The position numbers and the translations under genes are program-made. From the NCBI GenBank assembly GCA_033002965.1, contig JAURVB010009077.1, forward strand, positions 62,001 through 126,000: 64,000 nt of DNA, in the 5' to 3' direction. The notes beneath the pieces were generated by a model. It was not told the origin of the DNA. It worked only from the letters and a program-made list of their open reading frames with translations, and ran no database searches. This document shows, piece by piece, positions 36,615-47,800 of this stretch (positions within the stretch are counted from its first letter, which is position 1; the number at the start of each line of letters is the position of its first letter). Source of the stretch: Piper betle. Lineage: Eukaryota; Streptophyta; Magnoliopsida; Piperales; Piperaceae.

Positions 36615-37220
36615 AGGGATTGTTGGTGGGGTGGGGTGGGGGCGTGGGTGGGTGTGTGATTAACAAATTTTGCGCAAATTAAACATAACTAACAAAGTAG
36701 GCAGCCTCTTTTTAAAGAAAACTGCATCAGATGAGACCCTACTTGCTCTAGTACAGTGAAGAACAATCCTACTTGGGCAAGGTTGAAGGTTTGAAGCTTT
36801 CAGCTTTTTTATTTTTGGCAGCTTTAAGCATGTCCAATGAAGAGGATGCCACTTCTAGGATCATGAACTCCTGGATGCGCCGTTATGGATGTCTCTGCAA
36901 AAACTGGCGGTCCTACTCTTACACCGGCAGCTTTTGCTCTAAGACTTGGGAATTTTTGCCATTTCTAGTATTTTTTTTCAAGGCCCGTTTCTAGTGTATA
37001 TATTACAATTACATCTGTAAAAGAAAACGAGAGATTAATTTTACAATTACATCTGTAAAAGAAAACGAGAGATTAATTTCGTGTTTAAATTAAACATGAA
37101 CTTTGTGGATTGATTCCTATTTACAAGCTTCTGGTTTTTTTAACCACATCAATGTGTATGTTGGTCAAGATCTTGGCATAGCATATCCATAGAAATAGTC
37201 TAAATTAAGCAGAATTTTCC
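36615..37220. other. Spacer downstream of OS-9
   Basis: Starts with a ggtgggg-type G-rich tract (36625-36656) and then AT-rich DNA. A short frame at 36773-36994 has no recognisable domain. The 38-bp tandem repeat at 37003-37078 lies here. Confidence 0.4.
37003..37078. repeat. Two tandem copies of a 38-bp unit
   Basis: 37003-37040 and 37041-37078 both read ttacaattacatctgtaaaa followed by gaaaacgagagattaatt, without visible differences. Confidence 0.93.
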
Positions 37221-37224
37221 AAGG

Positions 37225-37515
37225 CTAAATACTCCTTAAGTGCTTCTCATTCTTTAGTGATACCAATATCTTAATCAGAAAACGCATCTCCTGTGATCTC
37301 TTGAGTGATTTCGTTTTCCATTTCTGCATCTCTTCTTCATACTCGGCATGCTTTGTACCAGATGAACCCTTCTCCCCCAAAGCAGAAGTTCCTTCCTCAC
37401 TGTGCAAGCCTGCCAAATTTGTGGCCTCCACTGGGTTTGGGGTCTGCTCTGAAAGAAGTAAACTCAAAGCTTGCTCCTTAGTTTTGAAGCTTCCAGAGCT
37501 CCAACAACTGCAAAA
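37225..37515 (-). CDS. Isolated exon-like fragment, unidentified protein
   Basis: The minus strand has an acceptor-like tttgcag near 37510, then an open stretch reading SSGSFKTKEQALSLLLSEQT, EEGTSALGEKGSSGTKHAEY and EEEMQKWKTKSLKRSQEMRF to a stop at 37225. Charged, coiled-coil-like composition suggests a real last exon, but no partner exons are seen to the right because the copia element begins at about 37940. I do not recognise the family. It may be the stranded 3' end of a gene cut off by that insertion. Confidence 0.3.
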   Translation of the reverse strand, partial: FCSCWSSGSFKTKEQALSLLLSEQTPNPVEATNLAGLHSEEGTSALGEKGSSGTKHAEYEEEMQKWKTKSLKRSQEMRFLIKILVSLKNEKHLRSI

Positions 37516-37965
37516 TAGAAAAATAGAAACAAACAAATTGCCCTTCTCAGTGCAAAATGTCAAATAAGTTTGATCCAATCAAGGACGAATGTCAAGAATG
37601 TCCAATGTCAAAAGACAACAACAAGGTAAATACTTCACATTGAAAAGGCAACAGACAATGAGTCAATTGATTCAGTCATATCATAATAAACTATAAGACA
37701 TAATAAACTATAAGACAGTCAAAGTGAAAGCCCAATGAAGTTTCAAAGAGTTGAACCTTGTGAAAGCTCAAATCCCATGGAAACAAGTTCCTCAATTTCA
37801 ACATCTAATGATCTCTTTGGCTTCTTTCAAGTCTTTGAATGAAGGTAGAACTATCAAATTCAGGAAATAATGAAATTCATGTCCAATTTTTATTCAAAAC
37901 ATAGAAATCACAATTAAAAGAGAGAGAAAAAAGGATTGAAGACATGAAGATCCGAATTTTTGTCA

Positions 37966-39100
37966 TCATGTCTGAAACATTCCTTTCAGTATGAATTTTG
38001 TTAGCTCAATAGATTTACTTTCTAAAACATCTCTTATCCAGTGATATCTCACATCAATGTGCTTGCTCCTTGAATGAAAACTTGAATTCTTATTCAGGTG
38101 AATTACACTTTGGCTATTACAATGTACAATATATCTCTCCTGTTTAATGCCAATTTCATTCAAAAATCTCTTAGTCCATAGCATCTCCTTGCAAGCTTTT
38201 ATAGCAACAATAAATTCTGCTTCAGTAGTGGATACACACTTTTGCAACCTAGACTGCCAAGACACATCCCCATTAGCAAAATTAATAATAAACTCAGATG
38301 TTGACCTTCTTGTTTCCAAGTCACCGCCATGCCTGCATCGGTGTAGCCAACCAATAAAGGTTTATCACTTTCAAAACACAAACACATTTTGGACATACCT
38401 CTCAAGTACCTCATTATCAATTTAACTGCTTGTTAATATTATTTACTTAGATTTGCTAAATGTCTGGTAACCAATCCAACTACATATGCTATATCAGGTC
38501 TTGTACAAACCATAACATACATCAAACTACCAACTGCAAAAGCATAAGAAACTTTTCTCATTTCCTTTATTTCTGTTTGACTTAAGTCACTTTTCTTCAA
38601 CTTGAAGTGACCCCCAAGTGGAACTCCAACCGGCTTTGCATCTTTCATGTTGAATTTTCAAGTACCTTTTCTATGTACTTTTGCTGTGACATCTAAAGCT
38701 TTCTAGCTCCCCAGTCACGCCGAATGGACATTCTTAAGATTTGATTTACCGGTCCCAAATCCTTTATTGCAAAGGATTTATTCAAGTTCTTCTTTAAACT
38801 TGCAATCTTGGCTCCATCATGTCCTACAATCAACATGTCATCTACATAAAGCAACAGAATAACAAAGTCATCATCATCAAACCTCTTGATAAACACACAG
38901 TGATCAGAAACAAATTTCTCAAACCCATTCTTTTCCATAAAAGAATCAAACATTTTATACCATTGTTTAGGAGCTTGTTTCAAACCATACAAACTCTTTT
39001 TCAGTCTGCACACCATCTATTCCTTTCCTCTGACTTTAAAACCCTTTGGTTACTCCATGTATATGGTCTCCTCAAGATCACCATGAAGAAATGCCATCTT
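37966..39100 (-). pseudogene. Copia RT C-terminal half and RNase H
   Basis: The minus strand shows CRLKKSLYGLKQAPKQWYKM, FVILLLYVDDMLIVGHD (YVDD polymerase motif), FAIKDLGPVNQILRM, GSLMYVMVCTRPDIAYVVGL, VSTTEAEFIVAIKACKEM and SRSKHIDVRYHWIRDVLES, all standard copia RT/RNase H blocks. Stops or shifts separate them (for example before METRRSTSEF). Further upstream, 39.1-39.8 kb holds more degenerate RT and linker (SLHDNHTYELVDLPQGKR with a stop nearby). Confidence 0.9.
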
Positions 39101-39876
39101 CACATCTAATTGTTCAACTTCCAAATACAAACTTGCAAATTCTAATAGAAGACATTTTAACAACAGGAGAAAAATTTCATCGAAATCAATACATTTCTTC
39201 TGTCTGAAGCCCTTCACCACTAACCTTGCCTTGTACCTTGGTTGTGTGTTATTTTCTTCATATTTGATCCTGTAGACTCATTTGTTCCTCAATACTCTCT
39301 TCCCTTGAGGAAGATCCACCAACTCATAGGTGTGATTATCATGCAAAGATTTCATCTCATCTTATATTGCCTTCAACCACTTTTCCTTTTCTACATGAGT
39401 TTTGACCTCACTGAAATTTTCTGGTTCTCCACATTTAATAATTGTTACATATTCTAATGATGGATATCTTGTTGATGGAACTAGTTCACGAGCTGATCTC
39501 CTCACATTAGTTAGCTTCCCTTGATCAAAATCTCCATATTCCTATCCAACATCATTAACAAACTCATTAGAAATATCACTAGAAACCACATCCTCACCCT
39601 CATCATCACTCGGTGGGGAAATAATTGTGTTATCCTGAGCCGCCTCTTCACTTCTAGTTGAGGTTGAATGATCTTTTATCTTTTCCAAGCTTTTTGAGAT
39701 TTAGTTTGAGGAACTTCTTCCTTATCAAAGTCCTCAACTGTTTGATCCTCCCTGAAAACTACATCTCTGCTTTAAATCAGTTTTCTATTATTAGGATCCC
39801 AAAGTTTGTATCCAAACTTATCATCACCATATCCCAGAAAAATACATTATGCGGCTCTAGAGTCAATCTTAGCCAT

Positions 39877-40430
39877 TTACTCCTTGGGCACATGTGCAAA
39901 GGCTTTACAACCAAAGACTCTCAAATGAGAATAACTGACCTTTTTGTCACTCCAAACCCTTTCTGGTATGTCACTGTCTAGAGCATGTGTGGGAGATTTG
40001 TTGATTAAATAACAAGCTGTGCTCATGGCTTCACCCCATAAGCTTTTTGGCAACTTAGCTGAAGACAACATACTCCTAACCCTCTCAAAGATGAACCTGT
40101 TCATTCTTTCAGCCACTCCATTATGTTGAGGAGTATAAGGAACTGTCTTCTCATGCCTAATCCCATGCTTGGTACAATATTCATCAAACTCAATATAACA
40201 ATATTCACCACCATTATTACTTCTAAGACATTTCAAGAGCTTACTGGTTTCTCTTTCAACCAATACATGAAAATTCTTAAAGATGCCAAAAACATTACTT
40301 TTATTTTTCATGCCATAAGCCCACACCTTCCTAAAAGTATCATCAATAAAAGTGACAAAATAAATAGAACTACCAAGAGATTTTACCTACATAGGCCTAC
40401 ACACATCAGAGTGTACCAACTCAAGAACCT
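39877..40430 (-). pseudogene. Copia integrase core
   Basis: Reads KSNVFGIFKNFHVLVERETS, LRSNNGGEYCYIEFDEYC, GIRHEKTVPYTPQHNGVAER and PKSLWGEAMSTACYLINKSP, followed by SHLRVFGCKAFAHVP. The usual Asp of LRSDNGGE is Asn here, which would remove a catalytic acidic residue. Stops flank the block (for example VCRPM stop VKSLG). Confidence 0.9.
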
Positions 40431-41691
40431 ATGACTTCCTTTTACTTGTGCTTGCAAAGGATGTCCTACGTTGTTTTCCGACCAAACAATGATCACAAGG
40501 ACTAATTGTGATGTCCTTGACCTTGGGAAGGAGATTTAACTTCTTCAAAGTCTCTAGTCCCTTCTCACTCATGTGTCCTAATCGATGGTACCACAAATTA
40601 GCAGTTGAATCAAATGAGGAGATATTAACCTCCCCTCGAACTAGACTCGTCTCAATTTTGTACAAACTGCAACACTTCTTCCCCTTATCAACAACAAGAG
40701 AACCTTTCACAAGTTTCCACACACCTTGTGCAAATTGTGAACCAATTCCTTCATCATCAAACACTCCGGTTGACAACAAACTCATCCTCAAATCTGGAAT
40801 ATGTCTGACATTTTTAAGCACCAATCTGTAACCCGTGTTTGTTACTATATGCACATCTCCAAGTTTCACAATTTTGGAAGTATTATTATTTCCCATCTTC
40901 ACTATACCCAAATCTGAAGATTCATAGGTAGCAAAGAAATTTCTGCTTGGAGTTGCATTAAATAATACTCCCGAGTCAACTACCCAACTAGCATCACAGT
41001 CAACCGTCAAACAATCATTCTCACAATCAGAAAAAATCACCATGTCATCATGCACAACATTAGTGTTCGTTTCTCCTTGATCGTTGTTGTCCTTATTTTT
41101 TAAGTCTTTCTTGAACTTCCAACAATCCTTTTTCATATGACCTATCTTGTCACAATAATAACATTTCAAGTGCTTCTTTGATTTAGACCTTCCTTGACTC
41201 TTGTCCTTTCTGTTTGTGTCTCTATTTCTCGATCTACCTCTTGCCTCTTCTGACACTAATGCATGAGACCCTGAAGTTAGTAGAGATTTTCTTCTCACCT
41301 CCTCATTCAGTAAACTGCTTGTTACCATGTCCATTGTGAGTTTTCCATCCGAAGCAGCAATGCTTAAAGATATCACCAATATTTCCCAACTCTCTGGCAA
41401 ACTGTTGAGGAGCAAGATAGCTTGCCATTCCTCATCTAGAGTCATATTCATCCTGACAAGTTGAGTAATAATACTCTTCGTCTCATTGAGATGTTCACTT
41501 ATATCAGTTCCATCCTTATATCTCAAATTCACCAATTTCCTTATCAAAGAGGTCTTATTGCCAGCAGTATTCCTCTCATAAACTTCTTGGAGTTTATCCC
41601 ATATTGCTTTTGAGGACGTCAATTCAGAAACATGATGATACATAACTTCATCTACCCATTTTCTCAAACAGGCCATAGCCTTTCTATCCAA
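40429..41691 (-). CDS. Copia gag, CCHC zinc knuckle, protease and preintegrase (open frame)
   Basis: A 420-residue frame from MDRKAMACLRKWVDEVMYHH. The gag domain includes SKAIWDKLQEVYERN and LLNSLPESWEILVISLS. The zinc knuckle CYYCDKIGHMKKDC lies near residue 178. The protease motif reads WVVDSGVLFNAT (usual DSGAS-H), so the second part of the active-site signature is altered. NLWYHRLGHMSEKGLETLKK and CDHCLVGKQRR form the HHCC preintegrase region. Codons upstream of 41691 show that gag probably began further 5' in another frame. Confidence 0.88.
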   Translation of the reverse strand: MDRKAMACLRKWVDEVMYHHVSELTSSKAIWDKLQEVYERNTAGNKTSLIRKLVNLRYKDGTDISEHLNETKSIITQLVRMNMTLDEEWQAILLLNSLPESWEILVISLSIAASDGKLTMDMVTSSLLNEEVRRKSLLTSGSHALVSEEARGRSRNRDTNRKDKSQGRSKSKKHLKCYYCDKIGHMKKDCWKFKKDLKNKDNNDQGETNTNVVHDDMVIFSDCENDCLTVDCDASWVVDSGVLFNATPSRNFFATYESSDLGIVKMGNNNTSKIVKLGDVHIVTNTGYRLVLKNVRHIPDLRMSLLSTGVFDDEGIGSQFAQGVWKLVKGSLVVDKGKKCCSLYKIETSLVRGEVNISSFDSTANLWYHRLGHMSEKGLETLKKLNLLPKVKDITISPCDHCLVGKQRRTSFASTSKRKS

Positions 41692-41952
41692 CTTATTTCA
41701 GTCTTTTTCAGTCACCTCTACTTGTTTCTGACTAATGATAGGTTCATATAAATCCTTGAAATATAAATGATTAATCATTTTTCCTTTCAAATAATGCCAG
41801 TTACTAGACCCCTTATGAGATATCATGTTAACATACTTCTTATCAGTCATCTTGTTGAAATATAAATTATAGATACACCAACTAGGCTCTTAGAAATTTC
41901 GTCGAACACCTGGTGGGCATCAAATATCAACAACTAAAACTTGCAAACCTCT

Positions 41953-41966
41953 TGGCTCTGATACTA
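41953..41966 (-). other. Primer binding site
   Basis: The minus strand reads TAGTATCAGAGCC a few bases after the LTR end, a near match to the initiator tRNA-Met complement TGGTATCAGAGCC used by most plant copia elements. Confidence 0.8.
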
Positions 41967-41971
41967 CTTAT

Positions 41972-42490
41972 TGAAATTAACCAAACAAACCAAATACAAA
42001 TCCCTTATTTCAAGACATAAGGATGAGAAATACAAAGCAAATAAAGAGAGCCGACAAGATAATTTTACGTGGAAAACCCCAAATTTGGGGGAAAACCACG
42101 GGGCAAACGACCATATCAAATTCACTATATCACAATTTTGATACAGAATAGATCCATAAAAAAATAAACTCCCAATACCAATTTACTGTACTTTCTACAA
42201 AATTGGTATAAAATCGTAGAAGATAATAAAAGAAGAATATTACATATTAAGAATTTGGCGAAATTATCATTAACAATTGCAAGTCAATCTCAACAAAACA
42301 TTCACATTTCTTTAATCTACACAATTTTTTTTTGCGGCAATAGTTTTTCTCCAAAACCCAAAAATCAGAAAAAATAAAGAAGAAAAGCGTGTTTTTATTC
42401 CTTTCATCCAACCAACAAACTAAAAATCTTGATTTTTATTCAAAATAAAATTATAAATTCATGTATTTTCGATAGAGGGATTACCCAACA
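41972..42490 (-). repeat. 5' LTR of the copia element
   Basis: On the minus strand it starts TGTTGGGTAATCCC and ends TTTCA just before the primer binding site, about 519 bp. It contains the facing gtggaaaacccc and gggaaaaccac stretches (42068-42105) typical of copia LTRs of this type. No second LTR was found left of 37940. Confidence 0.75.
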
Positions 42491-42802
42491 GGACCCATGA
42501 CCCACGCCCGGTCGACTCTAGTAACTAGCTCGCTCGCAGTCAATTGGATATATATGCTTATATAGATCGATCGTGAAAAAAAAACTCATTTCACTGTTTC
42601 ACCTCTTCCAATAATGCTAGTATAATGCTGAAAATGTCGTATTCGCAGGTAAGATCTTGGAGCAAGCAGGATAAGATATTGAGGTGCATCTGAGAACGTT
42701 AATGTCTCGTCGATATTCACGATGGGGGCTCACCATTTAACGTGCCCATCATACTTTTTGACAGAATCATTTCTCTGGTTACCTACCTTCATGTAGAAAA
42801 CA

Positions 42803-42926
42803 TTTTGGGTCCGCCCGGGAGCGACGCCGATGGAGATGCCGTGCATCTCTACCGTCGATTTCAGGGATGATCGACGGTGGAGACGCACGGCGTCTCCATC
42901 GGCGTCGGTCCCAGGCGGACCCAAAA
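42803..42926. repeat. 57-bp inverted repeat with 10-base loop
   Basis: Arm 42803-42859 and arm 42870-42926 are reverse complements with about 5 mismatches; the loop is tcagggatg-like (42860-42869). The arms carry ggtccgcc, gacgccgatggaga and accgtcgat. Both strands read through the arms as short similar peptides (MEMHGISIGVA on minus, METHGVSIGVG on plus). It lies about 180 bp upstream of the SAM-domain start and could fold in the leader RNA. Confidence 0.93.
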
Positions 42927-43104
42927 CCCACTCCTTCATGTATACCACCATACATGGATCAAAAGATGTATACCAGTCCGACCAACTTCGACAGATCAAC
43001 TCCCGGCCTTCACCTCCCCAACAGGCCCAACAAGCTGCTCACTTATGCATGCTAAACATGATGCACAGCTTCGATGGAAGAAGACCCAGACCAGGCAATC
43101 CACC

Positions 43105-43716
43105 ATGGATTGGTTTACGTGGCTCGCCAACACCAACCTCGAGCCTTCCCTGGTGTACACCTACGGCGTGACCTTAGCCGACAACGAGCTGGAGGAGGAG
43201 GACATCCCCTACCTCAACCACGAGTTGCTCCAGAGCATGGGCATCTCCGTAGCCAAGCACCGTCTCGAGATCATCAAGGTGGCCAAGGAGGAGTGCTCAT
43301 CCAGAGGCCGCCCTGCACGGACGTCGCTGACGAGTCCGCTTGCCGAGCTCAGGAAGACAAAAGGCAGACTCTTGAACCGTTTTAGAGCATGGTCGACGAA
43401 TTGCTCGGGGGAGTCATCGGCTCTGGTCACGGTGCCGAGGAAGGAGGTCATCGCGGGCAGCTGCCCTTGGAGGGATGCCGTGGTTAGAACCAAGACAAGG
43501 CTCGTGTTGCTCAAGCAGGGGAGGAGGCTGCCCATCACCGATGTTGAGAGCATCCCTACAACGTCAGAGCCAGCAGATTTTGATCATCTTCAAGTGGAGG
43601 GTAAGGTGGACAGCAACAGCAACGACCACATTCGTCATTCTCATAGATACACATCGAAGGTGGAGGTGGAGCAGATCATATGGGCATCTCTGTTCCAGGA
43701 TTTGAAGCCTACTTAG
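43105..43716 (+). CDS. SAM-domain protein, small, single exon
   Basis: 203 residues starting MDWFTWLANTNLEPSLVYTY in a good context (ccaccATGG). The sterile alpha motif spans about residues 2-65 and includes NELEEEDIPYLNHELLQSMG then ISVAKHRLEIIKVAKEE, the usual last SAM helix. The rest is basic and Ser/Thr-rich with no known domain. Plant proteins of this type use SAM for homo- or hetero-oligomerisation; function is unknown. The frame is open upstream to 42877 through one arm of the inverted repeat, but the domain boundary and Kozak-like context favour 43105. Confidence 0.82.
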   Translation: MDWFTWLANTNLEPSLVYTYGVTLADNELEEEDIPYLNHELLQSMGISVAKHRLEIIKVAKEECSSRGRPARTSLTSPLAELRKTKGRLLNRFRAWSTNCSGESSALVTVPRKEVIAGSCPWRDAVVRTKTRLVLLKQGRRLPITDVESIPTTSEPADFDHLQVEGKVDSNSNDHIRHSHRYTSKVEVEQIIWASLFQDLKPT

Positions 43717-43719
43717 AGC

Positions 43720-44870
43720 ATGCAACTACTTCTGTATCCCAATTTTCAGATGTTATTCAAGCATTTAGCTACTATGATATAATGCAATGTCCATCTTGTT
43801 GGCTAAACAATTCAAGACTTGCATACATTGTCCTTTGACAATACATTATCATAATAATAATAAGAGTAATACAAACACAGACGATTGCTGGTGCCTGATT
43901 AAATAAGTGGGTGGGGCCGTCATATGGTGAGCAATGGCGGCTGGGAAGGAGGAGGAGCAAAGCATGGCAAGAGCAGTTGTCCAAGGCGCCAACATATTGG
44001 GGTGCAGTGGTGATATTATGGGGGAATACTTAGATTTAATTTTAATTTTATTCGTTAGTGTAACAATAAAAATTACACAACAAAGAACATAATTTTTAAT
44101 GTGAAAACTTTTTTAAAATAAAAAAGAGAAAACCAATAGGCTACCTCCGCTAATTCAGTGTGATTATAAAAGTGAAATAATAAAATGATTAAGAAAAAAA
44201 TAAAAAAATATTATAAAATAATAAAAAAATATTAAAATAAAATTGAATAAGTTGTAAAAAAAATGGAGAAAATATCAATTGAAGAAATAAATGACAATAC
44301 AAAATAGGCTCTACTTCTACATTAATACTAAGAAGTGTGTTTTTAGCTCCAAATTCTCTTAACCTTAATGAGAAGTCAAATGCATAAACAAGAAATTTAT
44401 TTATAAGTAATATTGATGAAATGTACATACTGTGTCTTCCCGGGGAGAGATTTCCAGCGGGTAGGCGACGACCTTCTTCTCGGGCGCCAACATAGCGGCC
44501 GGCGGGATGCGAACCCGAAGCCAGTCTAACCGCCCCGAGCAGACTCCTGGTTTGTTCTTCCTCGACTTTTTTGCTGCCTCTTTTATTGATTCCAATCCAT
44601 CCTATTCCATTCCATTCCATTCTTGAAGTCTGGGTCTCTGTGTTCTTGTGAAATACTCGTTTGATTATGTTTCTCACATCCCACTTTTAACTAAATATCA
44701 TGGTCTATGTGTGTCTGGGTATAAAAGATTACATTTTGGGATATATTGGTGCATAGTATTGGCTTGATTGGTTTTTGCCTAGTGGGAGGTGAAGTAAAAC
44801 GTTCTATTTGGATGCATTGTTCAAGATTTCCGGTCTAATGATGTTAAATGTGACGATGGAGGTGAATAAT
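43720..44870. other. Spacer between SAM-domain gene and RAD4
   Basis: AT-rich 44020-44400, then a GC-rich island at about 44430-44560 that is open on the minus strand (VRIPPAAMLAPEKKVVAYPL) but matches nothing I know. The island might hold the lost RAD4 first exon or a small unidentified exon; neither reading fits the RAD4 N-terminus. Confidence 0.4.
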
Positions 44871-44880
44871 TTGCTCTGGC

Positions 44881-47800
44881 GTGAACTGTGAAGGTGGTCT
44901 TGATGAAAAATCAAGGGAAGGTGTTGAAAGGATATTGAAACGGAAGGGTGGCTCCTCCAGCAAGTTGAAGAAAAGGGAAAGTTGCATTAGTGGTCATGTT
45001 GTGGAAAACAACCAAGAAAAAGAGGCTGAAACTAGTAATTTGAGCAGTAGAATTGAGATAAATGGGAATAATGTTGATGAACCAGACTGGGAAGATGGCA
45101 TTGTTTCTTTATCCGAACCTAATGCTGAAGGCAGTGATGGTGTTGATTGGGGATTGAATCAAGTGACTATTGAGTTCACAGAACCTGCTTCCGAAAAACG
45201 GAAGGGCCCTAAAAGGGCATCTGCTGAGGACAAGGTATTTTGCCATATATTTCATGCTTAAACATGCCTTTGATGCAACAATTTAAACGAGATATTTTTT
45301 AGGAGTTGGCAGAACTTGTGCATAAGGTCCATTTGCTGTGCCTACTGGCTAGGGGAAGGATGATTGATGCAGCCTGCGATGATCCACTTCTTCAGGTGCT
45401 TTGTATAATTTTTTATTTTGCCATGGATCAATGTCTAGCATTGTAGTTAACATCTTAGTCACGTTTGATCTCATACTTTTCTGCAACTTATTAGTTTGAG
45501 TTTATTTGTTTCTGTAGTGGGAGGGATTTGGTAACTGATGATAAGCTTGTATGACAGGCTTCCTTATTTTCACTTGTGCCTGCTGAACTGCTGGCTATTG
45601 TAAACACCCCAACTTTTACTGCGAAGGCCCTGGAACCTATCGTTAATTGGGTAATGCTTTTATATCTTGCATTCCGTGGTGCTTCTTTGTAGTATTATTT
45701 TCATTGTTCAATCAAGTTATTTGTCCTTTCTGCAGTTCAATGGTAATTTCCATGTTCAAAGTATGCCGTTCAGGGAAGGAACTATTAAATCAAATATGAT
45801 GCATGCCCTTGACACTCGGGAGGGGACTGCTGAAGAGGTATTAAAAACGGTCTCTTTAAGCAACATAATGAAATTCTTAAGATAATAGAAATGGTCATTT
45901 TTTCTTCAGATCTTTTGTATTTATGTTTTGAAAATGTTTGAACAGTTTTTGCCTATACATACTATGAGTTCTATTTATGGGTCATGAGAGGCTCATCGTT
46001 TATTGTCAGACTCAGCAAATTATTTGTTTTTATTCTATGAAATAGAACTTGATTTTTTCGTGAACAACTTTTGGAAATGTCATAGTGTTAGCTTTGAAGA
46101 AAGCTTTCTTAATTTTAAGAATAGAAAGAGCTTTGAAGAAATGCAAAAGTGATGATAGAAAGGGACACAAGTTCATCCTTCGCTTTTAGTTTTATTAATT
46201 TTTATAAAGGAATAAATGTATTGCTAGATGCATGATTGAATAAATGACGTCATAAGTTCTACATTGTTGCAAGTCTCTTATATGTAGAAGAAAGCAAATT
46301 TATTAAGAAAATAAGGCAAGGAGTGACGCAGAAAGTCTCACTGCCTTGGGATGTTTCTATCACTAATCTCAAGGTCGACAACCTCTAGAGATTTTCAAAA
46401 TTTATTTTCGTGAGATCTATTTTGTGGAAGAGGCATTTGATGTAATTTCTGTCTTTGCATTGAATTATGAAATTTTTATGTGATTTTTTGGCAAATTCAT
46501 TAAGTCCTCTTCTGCTGGCCATGAAAGCTCTGGTTAGTACACAGTACAAATGCCTCTTACCTTTTGTGTCGTCTTGAGCTATACCTAGAAAATGTTTTTC
46601 TTGTCGAGGAGTGTTTGAAAGAATCTTGGCATGGCTTTCACTTGATTAATGTAGTAGGATACGGGTAAACATTGTGACTACTAGTTGTTATGACATGTTT
46701 GACATGAGAACACCCTTACTTGATCATAACAAATCAATTTATTCTTGATGCAGGTGGCTGCACTATCTGTTGCACTGTTTAGAGCTCTAAACTTAACAGC
46801 TAGGTACATTTTATTGAAAATGCAATGGGGAACATGAAAATTTGGTAGAAGATCCATTCTGTGGTATCTGTCCCCAGCCTTGTGCTGGTTAAGATAAGGT
46901 GTAGAATCTGTAGATCATGTTATTCAGTTGATGAAGATGGTGATGCATACATGAGGCGAAGGTGGACTCCATGTTGCACACCTGTAATTGTCATATTTTA
47001 GAGAATAAAAATATGTGTATTTAAAACCGCTGCTACTGTCTCTAAATGAGTCCATTTTCTTCCTTTGAATTGTCATTATTGTTTATTGTTGATTCATTGT
47101 GCCAGTTATCTCAGGCATAAAATTGAGATTAAGTCTTGAAAGAAAAAGGTAGCCTTTGTGATTTAAAATTGTGGAAGCTGAGAGTATGCTCAGAGAGGAT
47201 GCTCATAGAGTAAGCTTGAGGAGATCCTTATTTAGAAATTGAAATTAAATAACATCAAATATGCTCAAAATTTCATTGTTGGTGTGGTGGTTTTACATGT
47301 ATTACTTGCAAACTTTAATGTAATTGCTTTCAGGTTTGTGTGCATTCTGGATGTTGCCTCCCTTAAACCTGATTCAAGCTCTGCAGGTGGTCCAGATCGA
47401 GATGGAATCAGGATGAACTCTGTGATGATTAGCACTCCTACTAAGATTGCAAGCAGTTCAAGTAGCCATCCACAGTCTACTCCTCAGGCATCCGAAACTC
47501 CAAAACTCATTGATGAAGCCAGCAATAGCGACCCTCAATTAAATACCCCAATAAATGAGATCTGTCAGAGTATTGAATTGGCTACTGAGCCCGAGTCTTG
47601 TTCGACAAAGTTGGTGAAGAATTTGAAACGGAAGTCAGATATAGAATTTGAGTTACAGTTGGAAATGGCTCTTTGTGCCAGTACTGCAGTAGTTCGATCA
47701 AGTGATTCACAATCTGATATGCCAGACTTGTGCTGCATGTCATCAGATGCTCTCCCATCCAGTAATTTAAAAAAATTAAAACTGAGAAGCCTTCAGTTCT

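Larger units (their letters stand above)
37940..42490 (-). mobile_element. Ty1/copia retrotransposon, antisense, with 5' LTR only
   Basis: On the minus strand the order is LTR, PBS, gag, protease, integrase, reverse transcriptase, RNase H, the order of Ty1/copia. The 5' LTR is 42490-41972. Coding parts are long but broken: gag-protease-preintegrase is open, while integrase, RT and RNase H contain stops. After RNase H the element stops near 37940, and I see no second LTR. It is dead, but clearly younger than the relic at 10-17 kb. Confidence 0.9.

Noticed and set aside
44430..44560. tRNA gene or tRNA-derived SINE on the minus strand
   Set aside because: A B-box-like cgggttcgcatcccg is present, but there is no matching A box, acceptor stem or anticodon arm at correct spacing.
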